DNA of 64,000 nt from Shouchella oshimensis (GTDB lineage: Bacteria; Bacillota; Bacilli; Bacillales; Bacillaceae_D), in NCBI RefSeq assembly GCF_002019765.1, contig NZ_KV917380.1:3645836-3709835 (forward strand), written 5' to 3'. A program made the position numbers and the translations under genes. Below, in pieces: positions 41,315-51,100 of this stretch (its first letter is position 1; every line of letters starts with the position of its first letter). The notes under the pieces were generated by a model, which saw only the letters and a program-made list of their open reading frames with translations, had not been told where the DNA came from and searched no databases.

Positions 41315-42283
41315 ATGAAAAATAAAACTGTTTTTTTATTTCCTGGTCAAGGTTCTCAATATCCACAAATGGCCAAGTCACTCTTTTTAAATGATCCTTA
41401 TTTTGCTGATACATTTACACTGTTGGATCGCTACGTCAGTGATATAGCCGGACTGTCCATTGTCGACTTACTCTATCGCTCAGAGAACTCATTTCATACA
41501 AATCGTCTGCTCCATACTCATCTAGCCATCTATATGGTACAAGTTTCGTTAAGTCAATCTCTCATTCAGCATGGCGTGCGGCCAGATAAAGTAATTGGTA
41601 CAAGTCTCGGAGAGTTTGCAGCAGCTACAACAGCAGGTATACTCCCATTTCGAGAAGCTATTGAAAGTCTCTATCAACAAGCAACCATTATAGAAGCTCG
41701 CAGTATACCCGGTGCAATGCTTGCTGTTTTAGCTCCTCCCTCGACTTTTTATGAAACGTCTCTCAACAATGTATTCCGGCACTGTAACTTAGCAGGTATA
41801 CACTATCATTCAAATTTTCTGTTATCTATGCCGATAACAGAACGACAAACCGTTCTTCGAGCATTAAGCAACTTAAACATTCCTTGTTTCCCCTTACCTG
41901 TGGAATACCCTTTTCATTCAAGCTACATGGAGCCATTGAAAGACGCTTTCCTTTCCGTATTCAATGCCATGAGATTGCATAAAGGTCACACAGATTATAT
42001 TCCGAGCTCCTCTTTATTTCCAGGTATAGCCGTGACCCGACCAGATTTTTGGAGAACCATTAGAGAGCCCATATTCTTTGAAGAAACCATACACAGACTA
42101 ACAGAAGAACATCAAAAATGGATCTTCGTTGACATCGGTCCCTCTCAAACACTTGTCAATTTTGTCAAACAAATCTTGCCAGCACACAAAGAGACATATG
42201 GTATTTTAACGCCATCTCAACAAGATATGACTAAATTCAATCAACTGGTTTCCCTTTATGCCAATAGCGACTGCTTTTTATAG
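41315..42283 (+). CDS. Discrete acyltransferase-fold protein, probable acyl hydrolase (PksD/PedC-like)
   Basis: A 322-residue stand-alone AT-fold protein. It opens FLFPGQGSQYPQMA, has the nucleophile Ser97 in GTSLGEF and the catalytic His201 in YPFHSSYM, spaced exactly as in FabD. The Arg that binds the malonyl carboxylate (25 residues after the Ser in malonyl transferases) is replaced by Gln122. Loss of this Arg is typical of the proofreading acyl hydrolases of PKS systems, which remove stalled chains from carrier proteins. I therefore favour a hydrolase over a malonyl transferase. Its end overlaps the convergent response regulator by 28 bases. The ATG has GGAGG six bases upstream. Confidence 0.8.
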   Translation: MKNKTVFLFPGQGSQYPQMAKSLFLNDPYFADTFTLLDRYVSDIAGLSIVDLLYRSENSFHTNRLLHTHLAIYMVQVSLSQSLIQHGVRPDKVIGTSLGEFAAATTAGILPFREAIESLYQQATIIEARSIPGAMLAVLAPPSTFYETSLNNVFRHCNLAGIHYHSNFLLSMPITERQTVLRALSNLNIPCFPLPVEYPFHSSYMEPLKDAFLSVFNAMRLHKGHTDYIPSSSLFPGIAVTRPDFWRTIREPIFFEETIHRLTEEHQKWIFVDIGPSQTLVNFVKQILPAHKETYGILTPSQQDMTKFNQLVSLYANSDCFL

Positions 42284-42960
42284 CGATAACCTACACCCCA
42301 TACCGTTTCGATGCTATCAAATTCGATTCCGTTTACAGACAATTTGTCGCGAATTTTTTTAATGTGTACCGTTACCGTTGTATGATCACTCGCAGGATCC
42401 ATCCCCCAAATTCGTTCATATAAATGTTCTTTCGTAAAGACCTGACCTGGATGAAGAGCAAGGAACGCGAGCAACTCAAATTCCCTTGCTCTGAGTTGAA
42501 TTTCTACTCCATCTAATTGAATGCTCCTAGCTGTGTGATCAATACATAAACGTCCAATCGTCGTCAATTCTGTTGGCTGTTCATGTAAAGACACAAGACG
42601 CTCATAGCGTGCTAGATGGGATTTTACTCTTGCCACTAGCTGATTTGGATTAAAAGGTTTAAAGATATAATCATCAGCACCCAAGCCCAATCCTCGGATT
42701 AAATCGATCTCTTCGACGCGAGCCGTTACCATCAGAATAGGTACTTCTTTCACTTCTCGAATTTTTTTACAGACAGCAAACCCATCTAAACCAGGGAGCA
42801 TAACATCTAATACAATTAGATCAAAGTCACTTGTAAGTGCCCGTTCAAGACCTTCGTGGCCATTATGCTTAATTTCTGCTTCAAAACCATTAATTTCGAG
42901 ATAGTCTTTCTGCAGCTCTGATATCGTTTTCTCGTCTTCAACAATTAAAATCCTCTTCAT
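42256..42960 (-). CDS. OmpR-family response regulator
   Basis: About 234 residues. The receiver domain has ILIVEDEK, the phosphorylation Asp in LIVLDVMLPGLDG, Thr in ILMVTAR and Lys in DDYIFKPF. The C-terminal winged helix contains LRAREFELLAFLALHPGQVFTKEHLYERIWG and VTVHIKKIRDKL. The ATG at 42960 follows GAGAGGTG. It overlaps the end of the sensor kinase by 23 bases and comes after it, the reverse of the usual order. Likely target: the upstream MMPL gene or other genes of this region. Confidence 0.9.
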   Translation of the reverse strand: MKRILIVEDEKTISELQKDYLEINGFEAEIKHNGHEGLERALTSDFDLIVLDVMLPGLDGFAVCKKIREVKEVPILMVTARVEEIDLIRGLGLGADDYIFKPFNPNQLVARVKSHLARYERLVSLHEQPTELTTIGRLCIDHTARSIQLDGVEIQLRAREFELLAFLALHPGQVFTKEHLYERIWGMDPASDHTTVTVHIKKIRDKLSVNGIEFDSIETVWGVGYRYKKQSLLA

Positions 42961-44443
42961 CTTTTTCACCTCTCTTGTTTTCATCGACTATTGGCAAAGT
43001 GAACTGAATGGTAGTACCTTCGTTAACCTTACTTGTAATTTCCACCATTCCTTCATGAGCTTCAACGATTTGCTTGACAATGGCTAATCCAATGCCACTT
43101 CCTCCTTGATCTGTCCCTCGAGAAGCCTCCGCCCTATAAAATCGATCAAACACGTAAGGTAAAGCCTTTTCTTCAATGCCTTGACCATTATCTGTAATAG
43201 AGATACATACAACTTGCCCTCTTTCACTTGCATGTACGTGTATTCTTTTTTCATCTTGATTCATAAATTTAACGCTATTGGCTAAAAGATTAGCAAACAC
43301 TTTATAAAGTTGAGCTCGGTCAGCTAAAACAAGGGTTTCTGGATGAATGCTTACATTTGATTCAATCTCAACCTCATCGTATTCCAATTGAAATGCTTCA
43401 ATAATATCTCTTAGATAAGGTCGAAGATTTACACACTCAAAATGAAATGGAATGCTATTTAAATCTAGTTTTGAAAAGAGCAAAAGTTCATCAATTAATT
43501 GATCCATTTCTGAGGCTTTTGTGTGGATAATTTGAATATATTTATCCAATTTATTCTGATCCCTTGCAACACCATCGATGATTCCCTGAATATGCCCCTT
43601 AATTGAGGTAATCGGTGTCTTCAAATCATGCGAGATATTGTTGATTAATTCTTTTCGGTTTTCGTCATACTTTTCTTGAAGCGCCACAGATTGCTTTAAT
43701 TGCAGCCTCATTTCTTCAAAGGCACCTGCCAAATCACCAATTTCATCATTTCGCACAATACCAGTTTGTTCATTTAAGTTCCCGCTGGCAATCTCTCCTG
43801 CAGAACGGTGTAATCTTTTTAACGGCTGTATAAGATGCTTTGATATGACATACGTAATTACACCATTTGTCAAAATAAAGGCAACAATAAATCCAGTAAT
43901 AACAAGCGGAATGATGTTGGTTAGAAAGTCACTTACAGGTTCAACATCCAATGTAAAGAAGAGTGATCCATCGTCGCCATCAGGGAAACGAAAATCGGTT
44001 CCTGTATAGAGCCAATACTGACCGTCTTCACCTATTTGACCTTGATGATTCACATATGGATCAGACTCGCTTAACTGGTGCGCCGGTAAATAAGAGTAAA
44101 AAGTAGACGTATCTGCTTGCTGTCCATTTGTGAGCGTATCCCCTTTTCGAACGAAGATAGCGATTTGCCGATGTCCTAACAGATTCTCATACCGTGAAAC
44201 GATCGACTCATCTAATAGCTCATCTGGGCTCGAAATAGCGACTTGTTTTAACTCCGTAATGGCGGCTAATTCTTCATAAAAGAATGCTTCAACCGTCCGG
44301 TCATCTACTTGATAAAATTCTTTCATTTCTTCTATATTATTTAAAAATAGATGAAAAAGAAGATGAAGAAAGAGAATGAAAAGGCCAATGGGAATAATGG
44401 TCATTAATACATATGAAAGAATCAACTTTACTCGTATTGACAT
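42938..44443 (-). CDS. Sensor histidine kinase
   Basis: A 501-residue two-span sensor kinase. Span 1 is near residues 8-32, and a sensing domain of about 150 residues outside the membrane follows. Span 2 is near 182-204, with HAMP (KHLIQPLKRLHRSAGEIASGNL) after it. HisKA has the phospho-His in NNISHDLKTPITSIKGH, and the HATPase domain has FANLLANSVKFMNQ, ITDNGQGIEE and GIGLAIVKQIVEAHEG. The signal is unknown. It lies between the MMPL transporter and the regulator, in one direction. Confidence 0.92.
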   Translation of the reverse strand: MSIRVKLILSYVLMTIIPIGLFILFLHLLFHLFLNNIEEMKEFYQVDDRTVEAFFYEELAAITELKQVAISSPDELLDESIVSRYENLLGHRQIAIFVRKGDTLTNGQQADTSTFYSYLPAHQLSESDPYVNHQGQIGEDGQYWLYTGTDFRFPDGDDGSLFFTLDVEPVSDFLTNIIPLVITGFIVAFILTNGVITYVISKHLIQPLKRLHRSAGEIASGNLNEQTGIVRNDEIGDLAGAFEEMRLQLKQSVALQEKYDENRKELINNISHDLKTPITSIKGHIQGIIDGVARDQNKLDKYIQIIHTKASEMDQLIDELLLFSKLDLNSIPFHFECVNLRPYLRDIIEAFQLEYDEVEIESNVSIHPETLVLADRAQLYKVFANLLANSVKFMNQDEKRIHVHASERGQVVCISITDNGQGIEEKALPYVFDRFYRAEASRGTDQGGSGIGLAIVKQIVEAHEGMVEITSKVNEGTTIQFTLPIVDENKRGEKDEEDFNC

Positions 44444-44509
44444 CTTTTCTCTCCTTCCTCTGTCTGCTTTTTCATTATAATCGATCTCTTACTCTAAAAA
44501 AACGAAATG

Positions 44510-46792
44510 CTAACTAATCGAGCGTTGTTTCTCTAGGTTTGTTTTCCGTGAGGAGCGCTTAAACGGCAACCACCAGTTCCAATCACCTAAAAGCTTCATT
44601 GTTGCTGGGACTAAAAACAGTCGCACGACCGTTGCATCAAGAGCAATGGCAAGAGCCATTCCAAACCCTAGTTGCTGCATAGGGAGTACGCCAGCAAACG
44701 CAAATGATCCAAAAACAGCTACCATAATTAACGCTGCTCCAGATATCATAGGCGCTGTCTTTTCTAACCCTAGCGCCACGCTTTCCTCATTCGATACACC
44801 TTTCATATATTCTTCTTGTACACGACTCAACAAGAACACTTCGTAATCCGTACTTAAACTGAATAGGAGGCCTAGTAACAAAATCGGGATAAAACTTTGG
44901 ATAAAACCAAACTCACCGAAACCGAATATTTCCGATCCCCATCCCCATTGGAACACTGCGACAAGTACACCATACGTAGCACCGAGGGAGAGAATATTCA
45001 TGATAATCGCTTTAAGCGGTAATAGTACGCTTTTAAACGTGATGACCAGTACAATAAATAGAAGCGCTAAGGTAAAGGCTAATACGCCTAGCAAGCTATC
45101 ATTTAACGATTGACTAGTGTCTAGTCCTTCTGCCGTCTCTCCACCTACGAGAACGGTCCACCCGTCCTGAGAAGAATGAGTCGAACGAATTTCTTTTACA
45201 ATCCCTCGGTTCGCTTCACTAGAAGAGTAATCATTTGAGATGACATCAAAGATGACTACATTCTTCTCTTCTCCAAGATTTCGATTTAGCATCATCCATT
45301 CACCTGTGGAAAGAAGATCTTGGTTATCTGTTAGAATGTCGCTTATAGAATCCATGGTCATATCTGGGAAAAATGAGAAGAGTGAATTCACTTCTTCAAC
45401 ATTCGCTATACCTTCTAACTCTTCCTGTAATGATTGAAGATTCGTAAGTGATGCTTCATCGGTTAATTCTCCCTCTTCTGTCGATACAACGACTTGAATA
45501 GGGGCGGAATAACCAACACCAAATCCATCTTCCAAATCATTTATACCACTACGAACTTGCGTATCTTCTGGCAGCATGCGTGAATCCGGCGTTGAAACTT
45601 CGAGTTCAAGTGCAGGCCAAGCAAGTAAAAGAAGAAAGAAAACAGAACCTGCAAAATAAAGAATTGGTCGCTTCATTACTTTATGAGCAAGTTTATACCA
45701 TGTACCTTGCTGATTTGGAACTGTACGGAGCGACATAAAAGGAACTCTTAGTGCATTAATCTTTGGCCCTACTATTGCTAAAAACGCAGGCAGTAATGAT
45801 AAACTAGTAAGCATTAAAAAGAACACAACAACGATGACACCTAAAGCGATGGAACGGACAGCAGCTATATCAACGAATAAGATGGCAGACATGGAACCAA
45901 TAATCGTTAAAGCAGAGAACAAAATAGCGTGACCAGCTGTACCCATCGTCTCTGCGACTGCATCAAGATGGTTGCCACTCGTTTTCTCTAACTGCTCTCG
46001 ATAACGTTTGACAAAGATGAGAGCAAAATCAATCCCTACACCTATCCCTAACATTAATGCTGCATCTAACACAAAGATGGATAATTCAATTCCCTGAGCG
46101 AAAAAGTAAAGGACACCTAATGAAGCGATGATTGAAAACCCAGATAAAAGCAAAGGTGTTAAGGAAGATACAACAGAACGAAACACGAATAATAAAACGA
46201 TAATAATAATAGGCAAAGCGTATAAGTGTGCTTTCTCAAGTCCTTCTTGACTCAATTGGTTCATTTCACCCCAAAAAGCGGGGGCTCCTAAAACCGTCGC
46301 TTGAAAGCCATCTTGATCAATCGCTTCTGTTAGACGCTCTTGAATGTCAGGTAATACCTTTTGAGCAAACCCTTCATCAACGTTCATTTCAACAAACCCA
46401 ATACTTGTATGACGTTGGTCAGAAACAAATTGATCTTTTATACGCTCTTCCGCATTAACCCACGTATAAACACTTTCTATCTCTTCTTCATCTGATAACG
46501 ATGCTGACGCTTGCTCTAATGCTTCTGTAAATTCTGTAGAACCAACTTCATACGTATCGTGACTCATTACGAACGTTAACGATGTGGCATTCCTAGATTC
46601 AAACTCTTCTGAAACAAGTTCGTATGCTTGATTTGACCCCGATCCAGGAACACCCCAGCCCCCTCCAGTCAAATACCCACCTACTTGAGTAGCATAATAA
46701 CCGCCAAATACAATCAAGACGATCCAGACACCAACAACACCCCACCTATATGTGGCCATCCATTTACCAATTTTCTTTAAACCACGTTCCAT
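44510..46792 (-). CDS. MMPL/RND-family transporter
   Basis: About 760 residues with two repeats, each with a membrane helix, a large extracytoplasmic domain (about residues 40-180 and 400-560) and five more helices. Proton-relay-type segments LMLGIGVGIDFALIFVKRYREQL and LLFSLSTDYEVFLLSRVQEEY are typical of MMPL proteins, which export lipids, siderophores or peptides. ATG at 46792 follows AGGAGG. It could export the product of the adjacent PKS/NRPS line or protect against envelope stress through the coupled two-component system; both are inference. Confidence 0.9.
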   Translation of the reverse strand: MERGLKKIGKWMATYRWGVVGVWIVLIVFGGYYATQVGGYLTGGGWGVPGSGSNQAYELVSEEFESRNATSLTFVMSHDTYEVGSTEFTEALEQASASLSDEEEIESVYTWVNAEERIKDQFVSDQRHTSIGFVEMNVDEGFAQKVLPDIQERLTEAIDQDGFQATVLGAPAFWGEMNQLSQEGLEKAHLYALPIIIIVLLFVFRSVVSSLTPLLLSGFSIIASLGVLYFFAQGIELSIFVLDAALMLGIGVGIDFALIFVKRYREQLEKTSGNHLDAVAETMGTAGHAILFSALTIIGSMSAILFVDIAAVRSIALGVIVVVFFLMLTSLSLLPAFLAIVGPKINALRVPFMSLRTVPNQQGTWYKLAHKVMKRPILYFAGSVFFLLLLAWPALELEVSTPDSRMLPEDTQVRSGINDLEDGFGVGYSAPIQVVVSTEEGELTDEASLTNLQSLQEELEGIANVEEVNSLFSFFPDMTMDSISDILTDNQDLLSTGEWMMLNRNLGEEKNVVIFDVISNDYSSSEANRGIVKEIRSTHSSQDGWTVLVGGETAEGLDTSQSLNDSLLGVLAFTLALLFIVLVITFKSVLLPLKAIIMNILSLGATYGVLVAVFQWGWGSEIFGFGEFGFIQSFIPILLLGLLFSLSTDYEVFLLSRVQEEYMKGVSNEESVALGLEKTAPMISGAALIMVAVFGSFAFAGVLPMQQLGFGMALAIALDATVVRLFLVPATMKLLGDWNWWLPFKRSSRKTNLEKQRSIS

Positions 46793-46900
46793 CCTGTACA
46801 CTTCCTCCTTTAGCTTCCCTTTTCTATTTTTTTATTGTAGTCGCAACTTCTAATCATTCTGTGAAATAAATCTTATCTTTTTCTTAACTATAGTGAAAAA

Positions 46901-48058
46901 TTAAATGAATTTTCGAACGGTTTTACTTTTACGAATAAAATGTGTAAAAGCAAAACTAATCAATACGGAAACCACACATTCTATTAAGAAGCGCACATAG
47001 ATCGGCTCAGAAAGATCTCGAAAAAAATATTGAACAAACACAACAATAGGCACATGGAATAAATAAACGCCGTATGTATTTTGCGAAAATTGACGGAACC
47101 CTTTATAAAGGTACCGACTTCCTTCTCTAAATAAAACAATCAATCCAATACCTAGCGATACCGTCATGAAACAATCCCATAGCGTCCATAGAAATGTATT
47201 TAAGCCAAATTCACCACTGGCAAGAAAAAACGGAATGTATTCATAGCCAAATAATGTTGTCAGTAAAAGTATGAAACCGAACCCAAGCCAAACCATCCCT
47301 CTTCTTATAGGAAAAGTTGTGAGCCAGTCCGTTCTATAGAGCAGCACGCCAAGTATGACAAACAGAGCATATTTTGGAACATTGGCATACTCCATTTGAA
47401 TGGCACCTAAAAATCCATTCCAATAATCTAATGGAAATTTTGTTCTCATGGCAAACGTAATCGTAGTCAACACTAGGATAAACGCGACAATCTTTACATT
47501 TGAGGGACGCCCTAAAAATTTGTGCTCTTTTTTTCTAACCAATAGCCTGATGAGGGTATAAATGCTTGCATAAATAAGTAAATGTTGTAAAAACCACAAG
47601 TGAGCGACTTTTAAATCGGGCCAAATGTCGAGCCAGCGATCATGGCAGGCATTAGCATCACCACCAATACCAAAGAACATATTCCATGTGTAACTGTATA
47701 GTGTCGTATATCCACAGTCTCTAAATTGTAAATGGTAAAAAAAATGAAGTGGAATAATCAGTAGAAAAACACCTGCGATAAACGGCACACCAACGCGAAT
47801 GAGCTTTCCTTTCATAAATTTTTTTGCCCCTTTTTTATCAAACGATGCTGGGAAGAAATAAGCAGAAAGTAAGAAAAAAAGAGCCATGGCAATAGGGTTT
47901 ATAATTTGGTAATAAACGAGTAGCCAGTCGTCTTCTGGCAATGATTTATAAAACCACCAAATACCTGGAGCATAGGCAAGCGCAACATGGACCGTAACGA
48001 TAAAGATAGCCATGAATACTTTTAAAAAATCTAAATAATCCAGTCTATTTTTGTCCAA
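46901..48058 (-). CDS. Acyltransferase 3 family membrane protein
   Basis: A 385-residue integral membrane acyltransferase of the OafA/AT3 type, with about ten spans. The catalytic His is expected in IVTVHVALAYAP near the N-terminus, and a further motif is LFFLLSAYFFP. Start is a TTG at 48058 with GGAGG seven bases upstream. Members transfer acyl groups to sugars, peptides or lipids at the membrane. It follows the PKS gene by 62 bases in the same direction, so it may acylate or tailor the product; a hairpin lies in the gap. Confidence 0.85.
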   Translation of the reverse strand: MDKNRLDYLDFLKVFMAIFIVTVHVALAYAPGIWWFYKSLPEDDWLLVYYQIINPIAMALFFLLSAYFFPASFDKKGAKKFMKGKLIRVGVPFIAGVFLLIIPLHFFYHLQFRDCGYTTLYSYTWNMFFGIGGDANACHDRWLDIWPDLKVAHLWFLQHLLIYASIYTLIRLLVRKKEHKFLGRPSNVKIVAFILVLTTITFAMRTKFPLDYWNGFLGAIQMEYANVPKYALFVILGVLLYRTDWLTTFPIRRGMVWLGFGFILLLTTLFGYEYIPFFLASGEFGLNTFLWTLWDCFMTVSLGIGLIVLFREGSRYLYKGFRQFSQNTYGVYLFHVPIVVFVQYFFRDLSEPIYVRFLIECVVSVLISFAFTHFIRKSKTVRKFI

Positions 48059-48079
48059 AAAGAAACCTCCATAATAGTA

Positions 48080-48106
48080 GGAAGAGAGTGTACGGTACTC
48101 TCTTCC
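48080..48106 (-). other. Intercistronic hairpin between PKS and acyltransferase genes
   Basis: A perfect 10-bp inverted repeat GGAAGAGAGT/ACTCTCTTCC (48080-48089 with 48097-48106) with a 7-nt loop. No T-run follows on the minus strand, so it looks more like an mRNA stability or processing element than a true terminator. Confidence 0.6.
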
Positions 48107-48120
48107 TTACTCAATTCAAA

Positions 48121-51100
48121 TTATTCTTTACCAAATAGAGACCCTGATAAGAGTTGTAACTCTTCGTTTAACTCCTCCACAGAGAAACCTTTCTTTGTAT
48201 CCCTCGACTCAGAAATAGTATGAATGCGATCTTGACGCCATTCTTTTGGCTTGCTTAACCCTGTTGCGATCCGATAAGTCGAGCGTTCAAATGGATAGGT
48301 TGGAAGCGGGATATGCTTGCTACCTGCTCCTGCTACTTTTGACAATGTTAGTGGAACTCCCTTCACCACTAATGATCCGATTAAAGCAAGTAAGGTATCT
48401 AGCGTACATTCATGATTGTTCATTGCTTCTCCCAAAACACCATTCGTCATAGAAAACCAGTTTTCTTTCTGAGTAAACAACTTCGGTTTAGCTATATCCA
48501 TTGCCATTAGCATTTCAGAAGCTGTAAGCGTTTTGGCATCTCCTAAACTTGTAAATAACGGTGCTTGCCAGCCATTGCCATTCTCAAAAAACACACTTGT
48601 CTCGGCGACAATATGCCTATCATGAAAGATAGAAAAAACGTGATCTACCGCGTGTTTATTCTTTAGCAACAACCCTGTTAATAGCCCGTTTTCGCTTGAA
48701 TGTAATGCCTCTACATCAAGCCCTAACCGTTTTAACTGGCAACATAGCGCATATTCCACAGCAACGGATCTCCACTGCATGAATTCATGTTCACTTAATG
48801 AATGAACAATAGCGTTCATACAGTGTTGATAATCCTCCTCAAACTCCGGGAACCGATTTGAAACTTGTTCTATCGTTCGATTATTCATAGACGGTTTACC
48901 ATTTAACACAAGCTGAATGGTCACTTGTTTATTCGGGTTTGACTTCCCATACACCAGTTCATTCGACTCTAATCCGAGGGATAGTGCCTGAAGCACCTGA
49001 CTAGCATGCTGTTTTGAATGTATGATTGTAGCGACTTTATGCGTTAACGCCTTTTGTCCTGTATTTAGTGAAAAACAAAAGTCAGCTAGCGTTACATCGT
49101 TCTCAGTTACATACTGATTAAGGTCAGAGGCTATCTTTTTCAATGTCGCCTTGCTTTTCCCATTAATCACCATTAATTGTGGTCCATCTGTTAATGGTTT
49201 GTTCACACCAATCTCAGGCATTGAAGGTGCGCCCTCAAGGATAATGTGTGCATTTGTTCCGCCAAAACCGAATGCGTTAATACCCGCTCTTAAAGGATGT
49301 TGATCTGTAGGCAACCAAGATTGGGACTTATTCACAACATAAAACGGTGTCTTCTCAAATGGAATGTTCTGATTGGCTTCCTCAAAATTTAAGGTTGGAG
49401 GCAATTGCTGGTTACTTATGGATAAAGCAACCTTTATTAAACTCGATAAACCAGATGCCGCCAACATATGGCCAACGGTTGGTTTTACTGAACCAATCCC
49501 ACAAAAATCAGTTTTATCTGTGAAGTGCCTGAATGCTTGAGTTAAACCTTCAATTTCAATAGGGTCGCCTAATGGCGTACCAGTCCCATGTGCTTCAATA
49601 TAAGAGACAGTCTCAGGATTAATACCTGAGGTTTGATAGGCAGCACGAACCGCCTCAGCCTGACCTTGGGGTCTCGGTGCAGTAATCCCTTGCGATCGAC
49701 CATCGTTATTTATTGCTGATCCTTTAATAACCGCATAAATATGATCATTGTCATGTATTGCCTTATTCACAGGCTTTAAGAGTACCGCACTACATCCTTC
49801 TGACAAGACCATACCATCTGCATCTTTATCAAATGGACGACACACTCCATTTGGTGATAAAGCAGAAACTCGACTTAAACTCGCAAATGGTGTTGGAGAT
49901 AAGTTCAAATTAACGCCTCCAACCAATGCCATTTCCACTTGACCAGTACGGAGCGCATCACAGGCTTGATGAACAGCGACTAATGAAGAAGAACAAGCAG
50001 TATTAATGACCATACTTGGACCAGTCAGATTGAATAAATGATTTACCCTAGCAGCTACTTCATTTAATCCATTTCCTGCTACAGCATCCGGTACAAGCTT
50101 ACCCGGTGCCAGTACGTGAGAAATGGTTTCCATGAGATCGTTTTTACTAGTTTCGTCCATGATTGAAAAAACAGGATGATTGGTTAACTGCTGTTCCAGA
50201 ACTTTGAAGGAACGATATCCAATAAAGTGCTCCATATATGTGTTTTGTTCGCACCCAACATATACCCCTACATTTGTTGATCTCTCTGAACTTCCATATC
50301 CTGCTTGTTGCATTGCTTCCCACGCTACTTCAAGAAATAGTCTTTGTTGAGGATCGGTTGCTTCTGCCTCGCTTGGTGACATTCCAAAAAAGGAAGGGTC
50401 AAAATCATAAGGCTGTTCAATAAATCCTCCGCGGTTACTATAACTGCTATGCAAGGATTCCCGATCCGAACTCACGTGGTCTTCTTTCGACCAACGATCT
50501 GCTGGCGTATCTTTAATGACAGACCTTCCGCTCGTTAATAAATTCCAATACTCGTCTGTAGTACTAGCGCCAGGAAATCTGAGACCTACTCCGATGATGG
50601 CTATATCTGAATCACTATGCGCAGGGTTTGAGAACTCTTTTTCTTTCTCCTGTATAAATGACGCTTGTCCAACGTCTTCTAAATACTTACTTAATTCATA
50701 GGGTGTCTGGTATTCAAACAGAAGCGTTGGGTTTAATTCCAATTTTAACGATTGTGCAATTTGATCAAGTACCGTAACCGCTCGTATAGAATCAATGCCT
50801 AATTCTTCAAAATTTCGGTTTGTCTCAAGTTCATCAACAGGACATTGTAATTGATCAGCAGTAATTTGATAGACTAGGTTTCGAATGGCCCCTTTTTCTA
50901 ACGTTACGTTCTGTTGTTTTTGAGAGCGATTCGCTTTTTCAATGGGCTCCCGCTTCATTGTCGAAGAAGGCATTCGATTCGTTTTTTCTTTTAGCACATG
51001 TAATACTGGCTCTCCATTGGCGTTTAGTGCTTGAAAGAAAACTTTAGAGCCCAATGATGACGAAACAGATTCCAACCCTTGCGTTTTCTTAATAAACGTC

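Noticed and set aside
48080-48106. Rho-independent terminator after the PKS gene
   Set aside because: The perfect hairpin lacks a T-run on the minus strand; kept only as an intercistronic hairpin.
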